Assembly (NCBI GenBank): GCA_023247955.1
Contig: JAHFFL010000022.1
Location: forward strand, 1-10,362
Origin: Candidatus Omnitrophota bacterium
GTDB taxonomy: Bacteria > Omnitrophota > Gorgyraeia > 2-02-FULL-51-18
Direction: 5' to 3'
Length of the DNA: 10,362 nucleotides
Shown here: in pieces, positions 1 to 8,394 of the stretch
Numbering within the stretch: position 1 is the first letter of the stretch
Layout of the letters: the number at the start of each line of letters is the position of its first letter
The notes under the pieces: generated by a model
What the model was told of the DNA's origin: nothing
The model's database searches: none
What the model saw: only the letters and a program-made list of their open reading frames with translations
Made by a program: the position numbers and the translations under genes

Positions 1-3000
1 TCCCACCGGAAATAAAAACACCTATTAAAGCGCCAAGCGCCGCGATAAAAATCACGGGAGCGGTGATCCCCGAGGCGGCAAGCGCCAGAGTCGCTATCTT
101 TCCGATAATAAATCCTGAGACTGCTCCAAGCACGCCGCCGACTGTCGCGCGGCGGACAAGCTTTCTGAAAAATCCTTTTTCGATGCGTTGTTTGACAAGT
201 TCCGAGTCGGTCAGTTGGGCGGGTGAAGCGGCAGCCGCCGGTGAGGCGGAGACGGAAGAAGGTAGAGGCGGAGGAACGGCTGGAGCTGAAAGAGATGGAG
301 AAACTCGCTGCACCGGAGGGCCTGTCTGCGATACAGCGGGGTTTTGGGGTTGGGGCAGTCCGGTCGGCGCCGCGTCGGCGGTTATCTGGTCTATTCCGGC
401 AAAAATATCCGCAAAAGGATCATTATCTGGAGGCGTGGCTTCGTTTGCTTGCCTCACGCCTTTGGCCGCGTTCGCGAGGGCCATGATGGATGATCTCGCG
501 TCGAGGAAAATCTGATTCATCTTTCCGACGCTTTCAGAAAGCTCTTTGCTCCCAGGATTCTTTGCCGCCAACTCCCTCGCTCGTTTCAAAAGCTCGCCGT
601 AGCTTTTCAGTCGTTCCATATCGATCTGTAATACCTCGCGGCGGGTTTGGATGACCGCCTGTCTATCCTTAGCCGCCAAGCTGTCGGCAATCGGCTCAAG
701 TTCCATTAAAACCATAAGATGATCATAAAGGCCTTCAAGGATCGCGTTCAATCCGGTTTGGATGTCGGGCGACAACCAAGCATTTCCGATTCTGGTCCTT
801 ACTTGGGCAAGCTGTTTCTCTTCCAAATCTTTAATGGTTATCTCCGCGGGAAGAACCGCCTCGTGAATTCGAGGTTGATCCACCTCGGAAATTTCTATTT
901 GCTTAGCTAGGTCAACAGCTGAATAGAATAAATCTTTGGCTTCCGCCAAATCCGTCTGGGCGGCGGCCCGGTTAAGCAACGAGTGTACATCTTCAATCGT
1001 CCCGGCCCGCCACTCCATCAACCTCGCTTTCAGCGCCCCCAGTGCCTCGTTCGCCGTTTGGCGTGCTTCGTTCACACGGGCTGATTTTTCTGCTTCAAGC
1101 GTTTTGCCCGCCAGAAGCGCTTCAGCAGCGTCAATCTTTTGCTGCGCGTCAGAAACATTCTCTGCAGCCAAAACCTCTTCGAATAAAGAGATGGCCTCCT
1201 CCACTTTCGCTTCACCGGCTTTTTTCTCAAGCGCGGCTTTTTGAGCATCCATACGGGTTTGAGTTTGAGCTAAAGAAACGCTTAATTGTTCAAGAAGCGC
1301 TTTCAACTCATCATCGGCGGCTTTGCGGATACCTCCCGCTTTTTGAATCTGGGCTTGGAGTATCGTAATCTGCGCGGCGGCCTTTGTATGGGCGGCATCT
1401 AGGGCCTCTTTGCTCGCCGACGCGACAGCCCGGTCCCCTTCATCAAGCGCCGCTTGAAGCGCAGACTGCGCTTCGCTTATTTGCTGAGTGATCTGGCGGA
1501 TGGCCTCATCCCGGGCTTCAAAAAAAATGGGGCCGCGGGTACCTATTCTTTGACGGTTGAGAAACGCAACCGACAGCAAAAGATCCGCAAGTCTCTCCTG
1601 ATGCGTTTCAAACGCCTGTGGTGACAATGCAAGCGTGCGAGCTTCATGAGAAACAAAATTCTCAATCCTTTGCAACTCGTCCCACAAATCGTCCAACGCA
1701 ATATGTTTTTCATACGCCGGCAAAGACGCCTCGAGAGGATAACCAGTGGCTGCCGGAACCATTTTAAGGAATGCGTTTTTGGCTTCCGCTTCTTTTTCCC
1801 AAATTCCCTGTTCCCGGGCCTTGGCCGGCCCGAGTTTTTCTTCCTCAACCTTCAGGCGGGCCAGTTCAAGCCCTAGTCTTTCCACCACTTCCCTATCGAT
1901 ACTGGCCACTCGCAGCGGCTCAAGCGCCGTCTCTGCATAGCCGGTAAGCGCCTCGCGCACCGGCCCGCCCGCAAGCTGACCCAGCACATACTCGTTGACC
2001 GCTTTTTGAAGGTCGGTCTTGCCGTTCCAAACCGAGATAATGCGGAAAATCTGCCGTTTGCCTTGGGAGATTTTTTCCTCGTCCGTTTGAGGCGGGGCGG
2101 TCGGCCATTCGTTCAGATGAAGCATGGACTGCATCCGTTTGCGGAGCTCATCCCCCAGAGAGCCGGATTGTTCATGGGCATGTGTTAAAATAGCGGCAAC
2201 ACCGGCATCGTCTCCGGCGATATAACGCCTGCGCATCAGCACCGAATCACAGTTGGCCAAAGCACTTTCGATGTTGTGCCGAAATTTTTTAAATAAAGCC
2301 AACGTTTTATTCAGTTCCCACAGCCCGTCGAGAAACTCATGGATTTTATCGTCCGACCATTGAGGCATCTTTTTCTCAGCGGCGGCTTGAAGACCTTCCG
2401 CGATTTTTTGTCCCGGGAGAGAGGGTGTTGCAAACCAACCTAAAACACTCTTCCGCTTAGCCAAAACAACACGCGCCGCGTCAAAAAATGTCCCTTCATC
2501 CATGGCCTGGATAAGTTCCTCTTCCGTGGCCTTGGGTAGTCGCTTCGCGAACTCCGCAATCTTTTGCTCGCGGGTTTTGCCGATCACAATAAGCTCTTCA
2601 GCAGGTCCGGGCGCGACAACCTCTTTGGCAGGCCCAATCTGACGAACCGACGAGTCTTCTCCGATAGTAATGACGAGCGGGGGTAAGGGTTTCCCACTAA
2701 GGATTTGTTCAGCCAGCTGGTTGGCGTAAGACAATATCTCTCCGGAAACACCATTCACGTTTTGCCATGCGCTATACTTCGATGTTTGCCAAGCCCGCTC
2801 AACTGCCTCATTGATCCGCGAATTTGGATTGCTTTTATCAATCGTTCCTTGCTCCATTGCCTGCCAAATCTCGTGATAGACTTGCGTTTTAATCCCGTCA
2901 ATAACCTGCTCTTTGGTCGTCGGTGGCGCGGGCGCAAGCGTCGCTTGAGGTAATACAATAGACGGAGCTGGTGAAGATGACTGCGTCAGGAGATCGTCGG

Positions 3001-6000
3001 CCTGACGAAGAAGTTCTTTCTGCTTCCCGACAGCATTCCCTTCCGCGGACGGTTGGTAGCCGGCCAAAAGATCGTCCGCTTCCTTGCGGAGATCCCGCCC
3101 TGCCGCCAAGCGCAAACCTTTTAATTTCTGATCAAGGTCCGCGAGCGTGGTCTTCAGCCGTTCCGTCTCATTGTGGTTTCTCTCAATCCGATCCCGTATC
3201 GGCAAAAGTTCTTCCCGCGATTTTTTATCCCGAATACCCTCCCTAATTTCTTCGACCCCCTTGAGACTGTCCGTCTCAAGTTCTCGGATCCTAGTCTTGG
3301 TCGCTCGGATCTGGGCCTCAATCTCTCTTTGCTGTTTGAGACGCTCTGCCTCGTCAAGGGGCGCTGCAGGTACCGTCGCTTCTTTATGAATATCTAAGAG
3401 TGACCTTTGCGTAAGACCCCGCGCAGGTTGGAGAACCCAGCCCACCAAAACGCGCTGCTTTTCTTCATTCCCCTCAAATTTCCCCCAAAAAAGCTGGTCG
3501 GAGGGCTCGCCGTTTTTAAGGAAAAATATCTGCCCATCGAACGAGACATTGGACGAATTGTTTTTTAGACGGCTGACAGGTTCTCTCGAAACATCTTGAT
3601 TTTTCGCGGAAACAAAAACCAAATTGTCCCCGTCGGAATTTTCCTCCCGGTACACAAAAATGTCATTTGAGGGACTATGCCCGACCGGTGTCCACTTGGC
3701 CTTTGGCGTCCTTCCAAGAATACCCCGAAGCAACTCCGACTCCCCCCTTAATGTTTGCCGGATCTCCGCCGCGCGGGCCCTCACGTCCAAAAAATCCTTG
3801 CCGGACTCACTCGCAGACTTCGCGTGTTCGATAAGATCCAGATTCCTCAGTGAATATTCAATATCAGTCTGAACCATGCTGGCCCAGGAAACAGCCGAAG
3901 ATAAATTTCCCTGAAGCTGATACACCATGACCTCGCCAATTGACGCGCGAACACTTTTCTCCACCTGCTTGACGCTCTGGGCCTTGTACCTAATCACGCG
4001 GTCGCGCGCCGCGGCGGCTTCGGGCTCCAGCTCGGGGTCCCCGGAATAGTAAGCAAGAGTTTCGGTAAGTTTCTTAAGAAGCCGGAGATCCCCTTCTAAC
4101 GTCTCGATATTGGTTTCTTTCGTATCTTTGCTCGGCTCAAGGACGAGGCGAATGTATCCTGAAAACAACTGCAGTTCCCCTTCCAAATCCGGCACGACAG
4201 ACTCTTCCGTAGTACCGAGGTGTCTCACGACGTCCGTGTAGGCGGGTATTTTTCCTTGCTCCACCGATTTTCTGATACGCAACAACAAGGAATCCACCGA
4301 TTCCTTCAATCGCCCGATGGCTTTCTCGTCCGACAGCGTGTGTTCTTCTTTCATGAAACCTTTGAGAACTCTCGCATAAGCGCCAGCTCCGTTTCTGGCA
4401 AACTCATCAATGGAGGCGGGTTCCCGGGCCTTTTCCGGCGCGGCGGCCGTCTCGGGCCCGTGATCAAAATACCAGTCGAGATCCACGATCGTCTGGCTCT
4501 CATCCGCGAAACGGACCGAGACAGAGTCGGCGAAATTCTGCAGGGCCTTCGCGGCGTTCATCAAAACACCGGTAGTAAAACGAGTGTTTCGAAGGGCTGA
4601 TTCAAGCGTATCCGCAGGCAGTTGAATTTCTTCGCGCTTGCGTACAAAACGGCTGAAAAGTCTCGCGACCGGCGAGGTCCGCACGGTCTTTTCCACCGTC
4701 GATTGTTTTAATTGCTCTTCGATAGCCGGCACCTCCTGGTCTTGGATCACGAGGAGCGCGTTGCCCGCTAAAACTCTCGAAGAAAGCTTTGAGGTGATTT
4801 GAAGGGATTTCAAAACCATTCTGAGGGACGGGTCATCGGTATGTACCGTAGGGTCAATCGCCGACAAAAGACGAACGGTCTCCGTGGCAAGCTCGGTGAC
4901 GTTTGCTTCCTTTCGCCCGATACGCGTCAATATCCCATCCAGTTCGCGCGCTCCCTCTTCCAATTGTGAAGCAAGGCTCCGCGCAAACTCCTTCGCACGC
5001 GCCTCGTCGAAAACCACCGTCGCAGCCCGTGGGCCTGCCGACGTTGTGGCGGCAGCGCGGATGCCGACGACGCTTATAATGTGCCAGAGAAGGTCGGAAT
5101 CCTTTAATTTGCCCAAATAAAGCGCGGGGCCTATCTGGCTAAGATCTATTCCTTCTTTGAATCTCTCTTCAAGGTCGCCACTTGTCATCATGAGAATGGA
5201 ATCATGCCCGTCTTTCCTGAGTTCGCTGAATAATTTCGTGCCGGTCCATTCTGATTTCGTGTTTCTGTCCGCCACGATAAGATCATACGGCGTGCCGGTT
5301 TCTTTCGCGGCTTCGGCCATCCGAAAAGCTTCTTCGGAGCTATCCGTAGTCTCAATCTTCACTCCCTCACCCAATATGGCTCTAAAAAATATCTTAGACA
5401 AGTTAGATATTGCGATTTCATCGTCGGAGATAAGCACCCGCTTTATTTCTCTGGCTTGTCCTCCGGCGGCCTTCCATGCCTTAAGCGTGCGCAAAACCTC
5501 AAGCGCCCTTTCGGCAAAACCGACCGTTAGCTCATCGTCCGGTTCATCGCTGTCTTGGAGAGACTCTGCCAAGGCCTTAATGCCCGCCTCGTCACCTGCT
5601 TTCATAAACTCCATAATTTTTTGTTTATTTTCACTAAGGGTCGCCGCGCGGGCCCCGTCTGCTTCGCTTCGCGAATCAAAGCGGGCGGGGCGGGTGCCAG
5701 CAGAGATTGCCGCGTCGCCCTCCTTCGCTCCTATGGAGCCACGGAGGCCTCCTCGCAATACAGCCATACCCACCTCCGGGGTGGGTATTGGCTCACGCTG
5801 TACCGATGGGGACGGCGCGGGAGGAGCGGACTGTCGGAGAACTTCCTGAATGATTTTTTCCTGGAGTGTGGGACTGACTTCGATTTGGAGCTTTAAAATA
5901 TTTTTCGCGCGATCGATATAGGACGGCAAGTCGGCAGCGCTCAGGTTGATGCGGGACTTGGTCAGCGTCAGTACTTTGGCGAAAAGCTTGTCTTCGGCTT

Positions 6001-8170
6001 GCTGTTGTTCGCCTGTCATTGCGAGCGTTTTTTGCGCCTGTCCGCCTTCTTTGCGGCGGGAAGCAATCTCTGCGGCTGGTGCTTGCATAGATTGCTTCGG
6101 CCCTTCGGGCCTCGCAATGACACCATCCGCCTCCCATTTTACAGTCCCCAGCCATTCGACTCTCGGGCCTTTTTCGCCGAAGGTGATTTTATAAACTTCC
6201 CGCCAAAAATTGGCGGAGTCGGGATGCGGAAACAACAGCGTGTACTCGTTTTCATTGGCCGCGTTTTTGCGCATCGTAAGGTTTTTACGCTCAAGCGATT
6301 CTCTCAAGACCTGATCGATCACCTCGGGAGTGATCAAGCTCTTCGCGGCGGCCGGTCTTTTTTCTTTCATCGCGTTAAAAGAAACCATCAGCGCCTGGAT
6401 ATATTCGGCATACGCCCTCTCCGAGATTCTCCGGTCAAAGTGCTCCATCGCCAGCCCCAGCACCACCGCCACGGATTCCATGCGAGACCGCTCATCGCTG
6501 GGCCGCTCAAGCGCGTCGAAGATGCTGTTGGCCATGATATAAAAATCCGAGTCCTTAAACGCCTCTTCGTACTCTTTCGGCTTCTCGGTGAGAATCGCGA
6601 TGTACGGGCGGTCCGGGGCTTTTTCGTCGAACTTCGGCATCACGACCAGATACGATAGCCGTTCCTCGTCCATGAGCCGCGAGATCCCCTCGCTGTGGAA
6701 ACCACCGGTGATCAGCGCCGCGACCTGCGTCTTGTCCTGTTTCATGCGCGCAAGCGTGTTTTTCAAAAGGATGTTGTTGCGCTGCGTCGCGAGTTCATAA
6801 AAATGCTTGGCGTTCGGGAGCATTTTCTCGAGCGCGTCAAAATCAACGGAGGCCGCGGCCTGCACTTTGTATTTTTCGGCGAGAAGCTGAAAACTTTGGT
6901 GCAGACTTTCGATCTCGCAACCGGACTGGTTTTGGACGAAAAACTCATAGTCCTTGCTCGTGAGCGTCGTGTCGAGCAGTTGGCTGAGGATGGAGGCGCA
7001 GTGCGACAAGCGCGAGAGCAGGCGCTCGTCGTCGTTCCGGAAAAGCTTGGCTTTCAGGGCTTCCTCAAACTGCTCGGCCTCGTCAAAGATCGCGATGAGG
7101 TCGATCGACTCATAGAGCACCGCGTACTGCGAGTAGAGGATGATATTTTTATACGCCGTGGGGCTGACGCTCGTCTCTCCGGCCATCTTCGCGAGCGTGT
7201 AGTGAAAAGCGCCGGGCGTGATCTTGCCCTGCTTGAACTGCAGGGCCTCGAGCACGAGACGCTCGAGCTCCGATTTGGGGAGCTTTTGGTTGAGCTCCGC
7301 GACCAGCGCTTCGCGCTCGCTTCCGGCCTGCTGGAAGTCGATTTCCTTCTCAAGCTCCACGGCCTCGACGAGCTTCGAGAGATTCTTGTAACGCGCCGTG
7401 TCGACATTTTTTTCTTTCGCGAGGCGGCTGGAACGAGACCAGTAGTCGGTAAACCGGATGTCGCCGTTTTTCTGGAGAAGCTTATTTTGGGAAATGCTCC
7501 TGAGCTCCGGAGAATAGACCTTGTCCTCCAGCTCACTTACCGCGCGACGCAGGCCTTTGAGCTCCTTGCGTATCGCGGCCTTCTGCTCGACCAGCCGCTT
7601 GAAAACCTCCAGGTTTTCGGAATACAGCGAAGGGTCTTCGACGCCGACCAGCGACACCTTCTGGTCCGAGACCATCGAGTAAAATTCGCCGGCGCTGATC
7701 TTGCCCTCTTTCAGGAGATACTGCCCCGCCTTTTCGCGGACTTCCTTCACGGGAAACCCTGAAATGAGCGAGGTATCAATCGTGTCGGTGGAACCCTCCA
7801 CCGCGATAAGATTAAGGTTGTAATTGCGGACGAGATTATCAAGGATTTTTGTGATGGATTCCTGGGCGCCGAGCTTGGAGTGGGCGTCCTGGATATTGAT
7901 GATCACGTCGCCCGAACCGCTCGCGACGACTTTGCGGGCCAGGCCGATATCTGAAGGAATCTGGATGCTGTTCAGTTTATTTTGAAGCGTACGGGGATCG
8001 TTTTCGGGCCTGGCTACATTCGACCAGAGGGGGGTACCGCCTTGCGCGGAAACCACATCTTGAAGTAAAAACGCGACAACAACGACAAGTGAGATAGACC
8101 GGAGCCACAGACCATAGTGCGACCGGGATTTCTTCGTCTCAGTTGTATTAGGTGTCAGCGTTTCTTCCAT
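1..8170 (-). CDS. Giant multidomain envelope protein, C-terminus beyond the window (at least 2,723 residues)
   Basis: One open frame runs from an ATG at 8170 to base 2 without a stop; I checked every codon. GAGAG five bases before the ATG is a weak Shine-Dalgarno site. Residues 1-42 look like a signal peptide or anchor: basic KKSRSHYGLWLR, a hydrophobic core, then VSA|QGG. Residues 86-512 form a module with IQDAH (D95, H97), VEGS (E125) and GGFH (H492), resembling the ChaN/TraB-like group (tentative). Residues 513-682 are helical. Residues 683-719 and about 793-843 are encoded by palindromic DNA. Residues 910-1035 are a REC receiver domain (D916/D917, D968, T996, K1021). Then come helical sequence, a Trp/Phe-rich beta-type insert (about 1483-1594), coiled coil (1604-1704, 2223-2382), a Pro/Ala/Ser tether (about 2580-2655) and a glycine-rich hydrophobic region (about 2677-2723) that looks like two membrane helices. 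The layout suggests an exported or membrane-tethered envelope protein; the role is unknown. The CDS call is firm, the domain calls moderate. Confidence 0.95.
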   Translation of the reverse strand, partial: MEETLTPNTTETKKSRSHYGLWLRSISLVVVVAFLLQDVVSAQGGTPLWSNVARPENDPRTLQNKLNSIQIPSDIGLARKVVASGSGDVIINIQDAHSKLGAQESITKILDNLVRNYNLNLIAVEGSTDTIDTSLISGFPVKEVREKAGQYLLKEGKISAGEFYSMVSDQKVSLVGVEDPSLYSENLEVFKRLVEQKAAIRKELKGLRRAVSELEDKVYSPELRSISQNKLLQKNGDIRFTDYWSRSSRLAKEKNVDTARYKNLSKLVEAVELEKEIDFQQAGSEREALVAELNQKLPKSELERLVLEALQFKQGKITPGAFHYTLAKMAGETSVSPTAYKNIILYSQYAVLYESIDLIAIFDEAEQFEEALKAKLFRNDDERLLSRLSHCASILSQLLDTTLTSKDYEFFVQNQSGCEIESLHQSFQLLAEKYKVQAAASVDFDALEKMLPNAKHFYELATQRNNILLKNTLARMKQDKTQVAALITGGFHSEGISRLMDEERLSYLVVMPKFDEKAPDRPYIAILTEKPKEYEEAFKDSDFYIMANSIFDALERPSDERSRMESVAVVLGLAMEHFDRRISERAYAEYIQALMVSFNAMKEKRPAAAKSLITPEVIDQVLRESLERKNLTMRKNAANENEYTLLFPHPDSANFWREVYKITFGEKGPRVEWLGTVKWEADGVIARPEGPKQSMQAPAAEIASRRKEGGQAQKTLAMTGEQQQAEDKLFAKVLTLTKSRINLSAADLPSYIDRAKNILKLQIEVSPTLQEKIIQEVLRQSAPPAPSPSVQREPIPTPEVGMAVLRGGLRGSIGAKEGDAAISAGTRPARFDSRSEADGARAATLSENKQKIMEFMKAGDEAGIKALAESLQDSDEPDDELTVGFAERALEVLRTLKAWKAAGGQAREIKRVLISDDEIAISNLSKIFFRAILGEGVKIETTDSSEEAFRMAEAAKETGTPYDLIVADRNTKSEWTGTKLFSELRKDGHDSILMMTSGDLEERFKEGIDLSQIGPALYLGKLKDSDLLWHIISVVGIRAAATTSAGPRAATVVFDEARAKEFARSLASQLEEGARELDGILTRIGRKEANVTELATETVRLLSAIDPTVHTDDPSLRMVLKSLQITSKLSSRVLAGNALLVIQDQEVPAIEEQLKQSTVEKTVRTSPVARLFSRFVRKREEIQLPADTLESALRNTRFTTGVLMNAAKALQNFADSVSVRFADESQTIVDLDWYFDHGPETAAAPEKAREPASIDEFARNGAGAYARVLKGFMKEEHTLSDEKAIGRLKESVDSLLLRIRKSVEQGKIPAYTDVVRHLGTTEESVVPDLEGELQLFSGYIRLVLEPSKDTKETNIETLEGDLRLLKKLTETLAYYSGDPELEPEAAAARDRVIRYKAQSVKQVEKSVRASIGEVMVYQLQGNLSSAVSWASMVQTDIEYSLRNLDLIEHAKSASESGKDFLDVRARAAEIRQTLRGESELLRGILGRTPKAKWTPVGHSPSNDIFVYREENSDGDNLVFVSAKNQDVSREPVSRLKNNSSNVSFDGQIFFLKNGEPSDQLFWGKFEGNEEKQRVLVGWVLQPARGLTQRSLLDIHKEATVPAAPLDEAERLKQQREIEAQIRATKTRIRELETDSLKGVEEIREGIRDKKSREELLPIRDRIERNHNETERLKTTLADLDQKLKGLRLAAGRDLRKEADDLLAGYQPSAEGNAVGKQKELLRQADDLLTQSSSPAPSIVLPQATLAPAPPTTKEQVIDGIKTQVYHEIWQAMEQGTIDKSNPNSRINEAVERAWQTSKYSAWQNVNGVSGEILSYANQLAEQILSGKPLPPLVITIGEDSSVRQIGPAKEVVAPGPAEELIVIGKTREQKIAEFAKRLPKATEEELIQAMDEGTFFDAARVVLAKRKSVLGWFATPSLPGQKIAEGLQAAAEKKMPQWSDDKIHEFLDGLWELNKTLALFKKFRHNIESALANCDSVLMRRRYIAGDDAGVAAILTHAHEQSGSLGDELRKRMQSMLHLNEWPTAPPQTDEEKISQGKRQIFRIISVWNGKTDLQKAVNEYVLGQLAGGPVREALTGYAETALEPLRVASIDREVVERLGLELARLKVEEEKLGPAKAREQGIWEKEAEAKNAFLKMVPAATGYPLEASLPAYEKHIALDDLWDELQRIENFVSHEARTLALSPQAFETHQERLADLLLSVAFLNRQRIGTRGPIFFEARDEAIRQITQQISEAQSALQAALDEGDRAVASASKEALDAAHTKAAAQITILQAQIQKAGGIRKAADDELKALLEQLSVSLAQTQTRMDAQKAALEKKAGEAKVEEAISLFEEVLAAENVSDAQQKIDAAEALLAGKTLEAEKSARVNEARQTANEALGALKARLMEWRAGTIEDVHSLLNRAAAQTDLAEAKDLFYSAVDLAKQIEISEVDQPRIHEAVLPAEITIKDLEEKQLAQVRTRIGNAWLSPDIQTGLNAILEGLYDHLMVLMELEPIADSLAAKDRQAVIQTRREVLQIDMERLKSYGELLKRARELAAKNPGSKELSESVGKMNQIFLDARSSIMALANAAKGVRQANEATPPDNDPFADIFAGIDQITADAAPTGLPQPQNPAVSQTGPPVQRVSPSLSAPAVPPPLPSSVSASPAAAASPAQLTDSELVKQRIEKGFFRKLVRRATVGGVLGAVSGFIIGKIATLALAASGITAPVIFIAALGALIGVFISGG
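5653..5690. repeat. Imperfect palindrome CCCCG...CGGGG
   Basis: The ends CCCCGTCTGCTTCG and CAAAGCGGGCGGGG pair at 11 of 14 positions, with a TTCGCGAA palindrome in the middle. It is the third dyad in the 5641-5792 cluster, next to the second ATTGCGAGG copy, and is read as part of an Arg/Ala/Gly-rich linker just before the helices that lead into the REC domain. Confidence 0.5.
5700..5763. repeat. Second, degenerate copy of the ATTGCGAGG palindromic element
   Basis: On the minus strand this stretch begins CTGTATTGCGAGGAGG and ends GCGGCAATCTCTG, sharing ATTGCGAGG and GCAATCT in the same order and orientation as half of the 6014-6122 element. It carries its own hairpin GGAGGCCTCC (5743-5752). 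It is translated in frame within residues about 802-823 of the giant protein. Confidence 0.6.
5764..5791. repeat. Short palindrome CCATACCCACC / GGTGGGTATTGG
   Basis: The arms 5764-5774 and 5780-5791 pair over 11 bases with one unpaired base around a 5-base loop. It abuts the degenerate element at 5700-5763 and is also read in frame by the giant gene. It may be a separate small repeat family. Confidence 0.6.
6014..6122. repeat. Palindromic repeat element (109 bases) inside the giant gene
   Basis: The element is bounded by a perfect 12-base inverted repeat, TGTCATTGCGAG (6014-6025) and CTCGCAATGACA (6111-6122). Inside are a perfect 9-base pair AAGCAATCT (6061-6069) / AGATTGCTT (6089-6097) and small hairpins GGCCC-TTC-GGGCC (6099-6111) and CCGCC/GGCGG. 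The TCATTGCGAG...AAGCAATCT style is a known kind of dispersed genomic palindrome; inserted in-frame it recalls Rickettsia palindromic elements. It is read without a stop as residues 683-719 of the giant protein, in a linker after the N-terminal module. Confidence 0.85.
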
Positions 8171-8233
8171 ATTTTCTCTCGATTTAGTTTTATATAATTT
8201 CCTTCCAATTTATATTATTTAAAGTCATTACAA

Positions 8234-8302
8234 ACTGAGTTGAAAAAATGGCCTTCAAAAAACCATAAGTTTTTCAAAAGCAACTATAACTCCGCTCTCA
8301 GT
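8234..8302. promoter_or_regulatory. Nested AT-rich inverted repeats in the giant-gene leader
   Basis: An outer pair ACTGAG (8234-8239) / CTCAGT (8297-8302) encloses an inner pair TTGAAAAA (8240-8247) / TTTTTCAA (8270-8277), with an additional TGG/CCA step inside. The folds would be weak because they are A/T rich. They may be a leader structure or chance in AT-rich DNA. Nothing else supportable was seen in the 277-base gap 8171-8447 besides this, the 8337-8354 hairpin, the promoter and a short TTTA tandem run near 8317-8330. Confidence 0.3.
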
Positions 8303-8336
8303 AGATTCTAAACTCATTTATTTATTTATTTGACTT

Positions 8337-8354
8337 AACCGATCCCCATCGGTT
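8337..8354. promoter_or_regulatory. Hairpin AACCGAT-CCCC-ATCGGTT at the start of the giant-gene leader
   Basis: Two perfect 7-base arms enclose a 4-base loop. On the minus strand it would be at about +5 to +22 of the predicted transcript, where it could protect or regulate the message. On neither strand is it followed by a solid U-run, so it is a poor intrinsic terminator. I know of no riboswitch that matches it. Confidence 0.4.
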
Positions 8355-8364
8355 TTCTGATTAA

Positions 8365-8394
8365 AGTATACCCTACCCCAGGGATTTTATTCAA
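8365..8394 (-). promoter_or_regulatory. Candidate promoter of the giant gene
   Basis: On the minus strand TTGAAT (8394-8389) and TATACT (8370-8365) are separated by 18 bases, close to the sigma70 pattern. The transcript would start near 8358 and carry a leader of about 188 bases before the ATG at 8170. Other weak AT-rich boxes exist in this stretch, so the assignment is tentative. Confidence 0.45.

Noticed and set aside
5999-6658. Plus-strand 219-codon frame and minus-strand 120-codon frame (5793-6155) around the palindromic elements
   Set aside because: Both are read through the palindromes in the wrong frame or strand. The minus-strand one contains the CHCEARRAEAI-type peptide that is a common spurious translation of such repeats.
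6695-7762. Long plus-strand open frame of 355 codons
   Set aside because: It lies wholly antisense to the giant gene, has no ribosome site, and its composition is the mirror of G/C-ending codons of the minus-strand frame, which has signal peptide and domain features.
8337-8354. Hairpin as an intrinsic terminator of the toxin operon
   Set aside because: On the minus strand it is followed by AAGTCAAAT and not by a U-run, and it lies about 95 bases after the toxin stop, downstream of the candidate promoter.
8330-8370. Plus-strand promoter starting with TTGACT
   Set aside because: No -10 box occurs at 16-18 bases; the TATACC further on is about 31 bases away.
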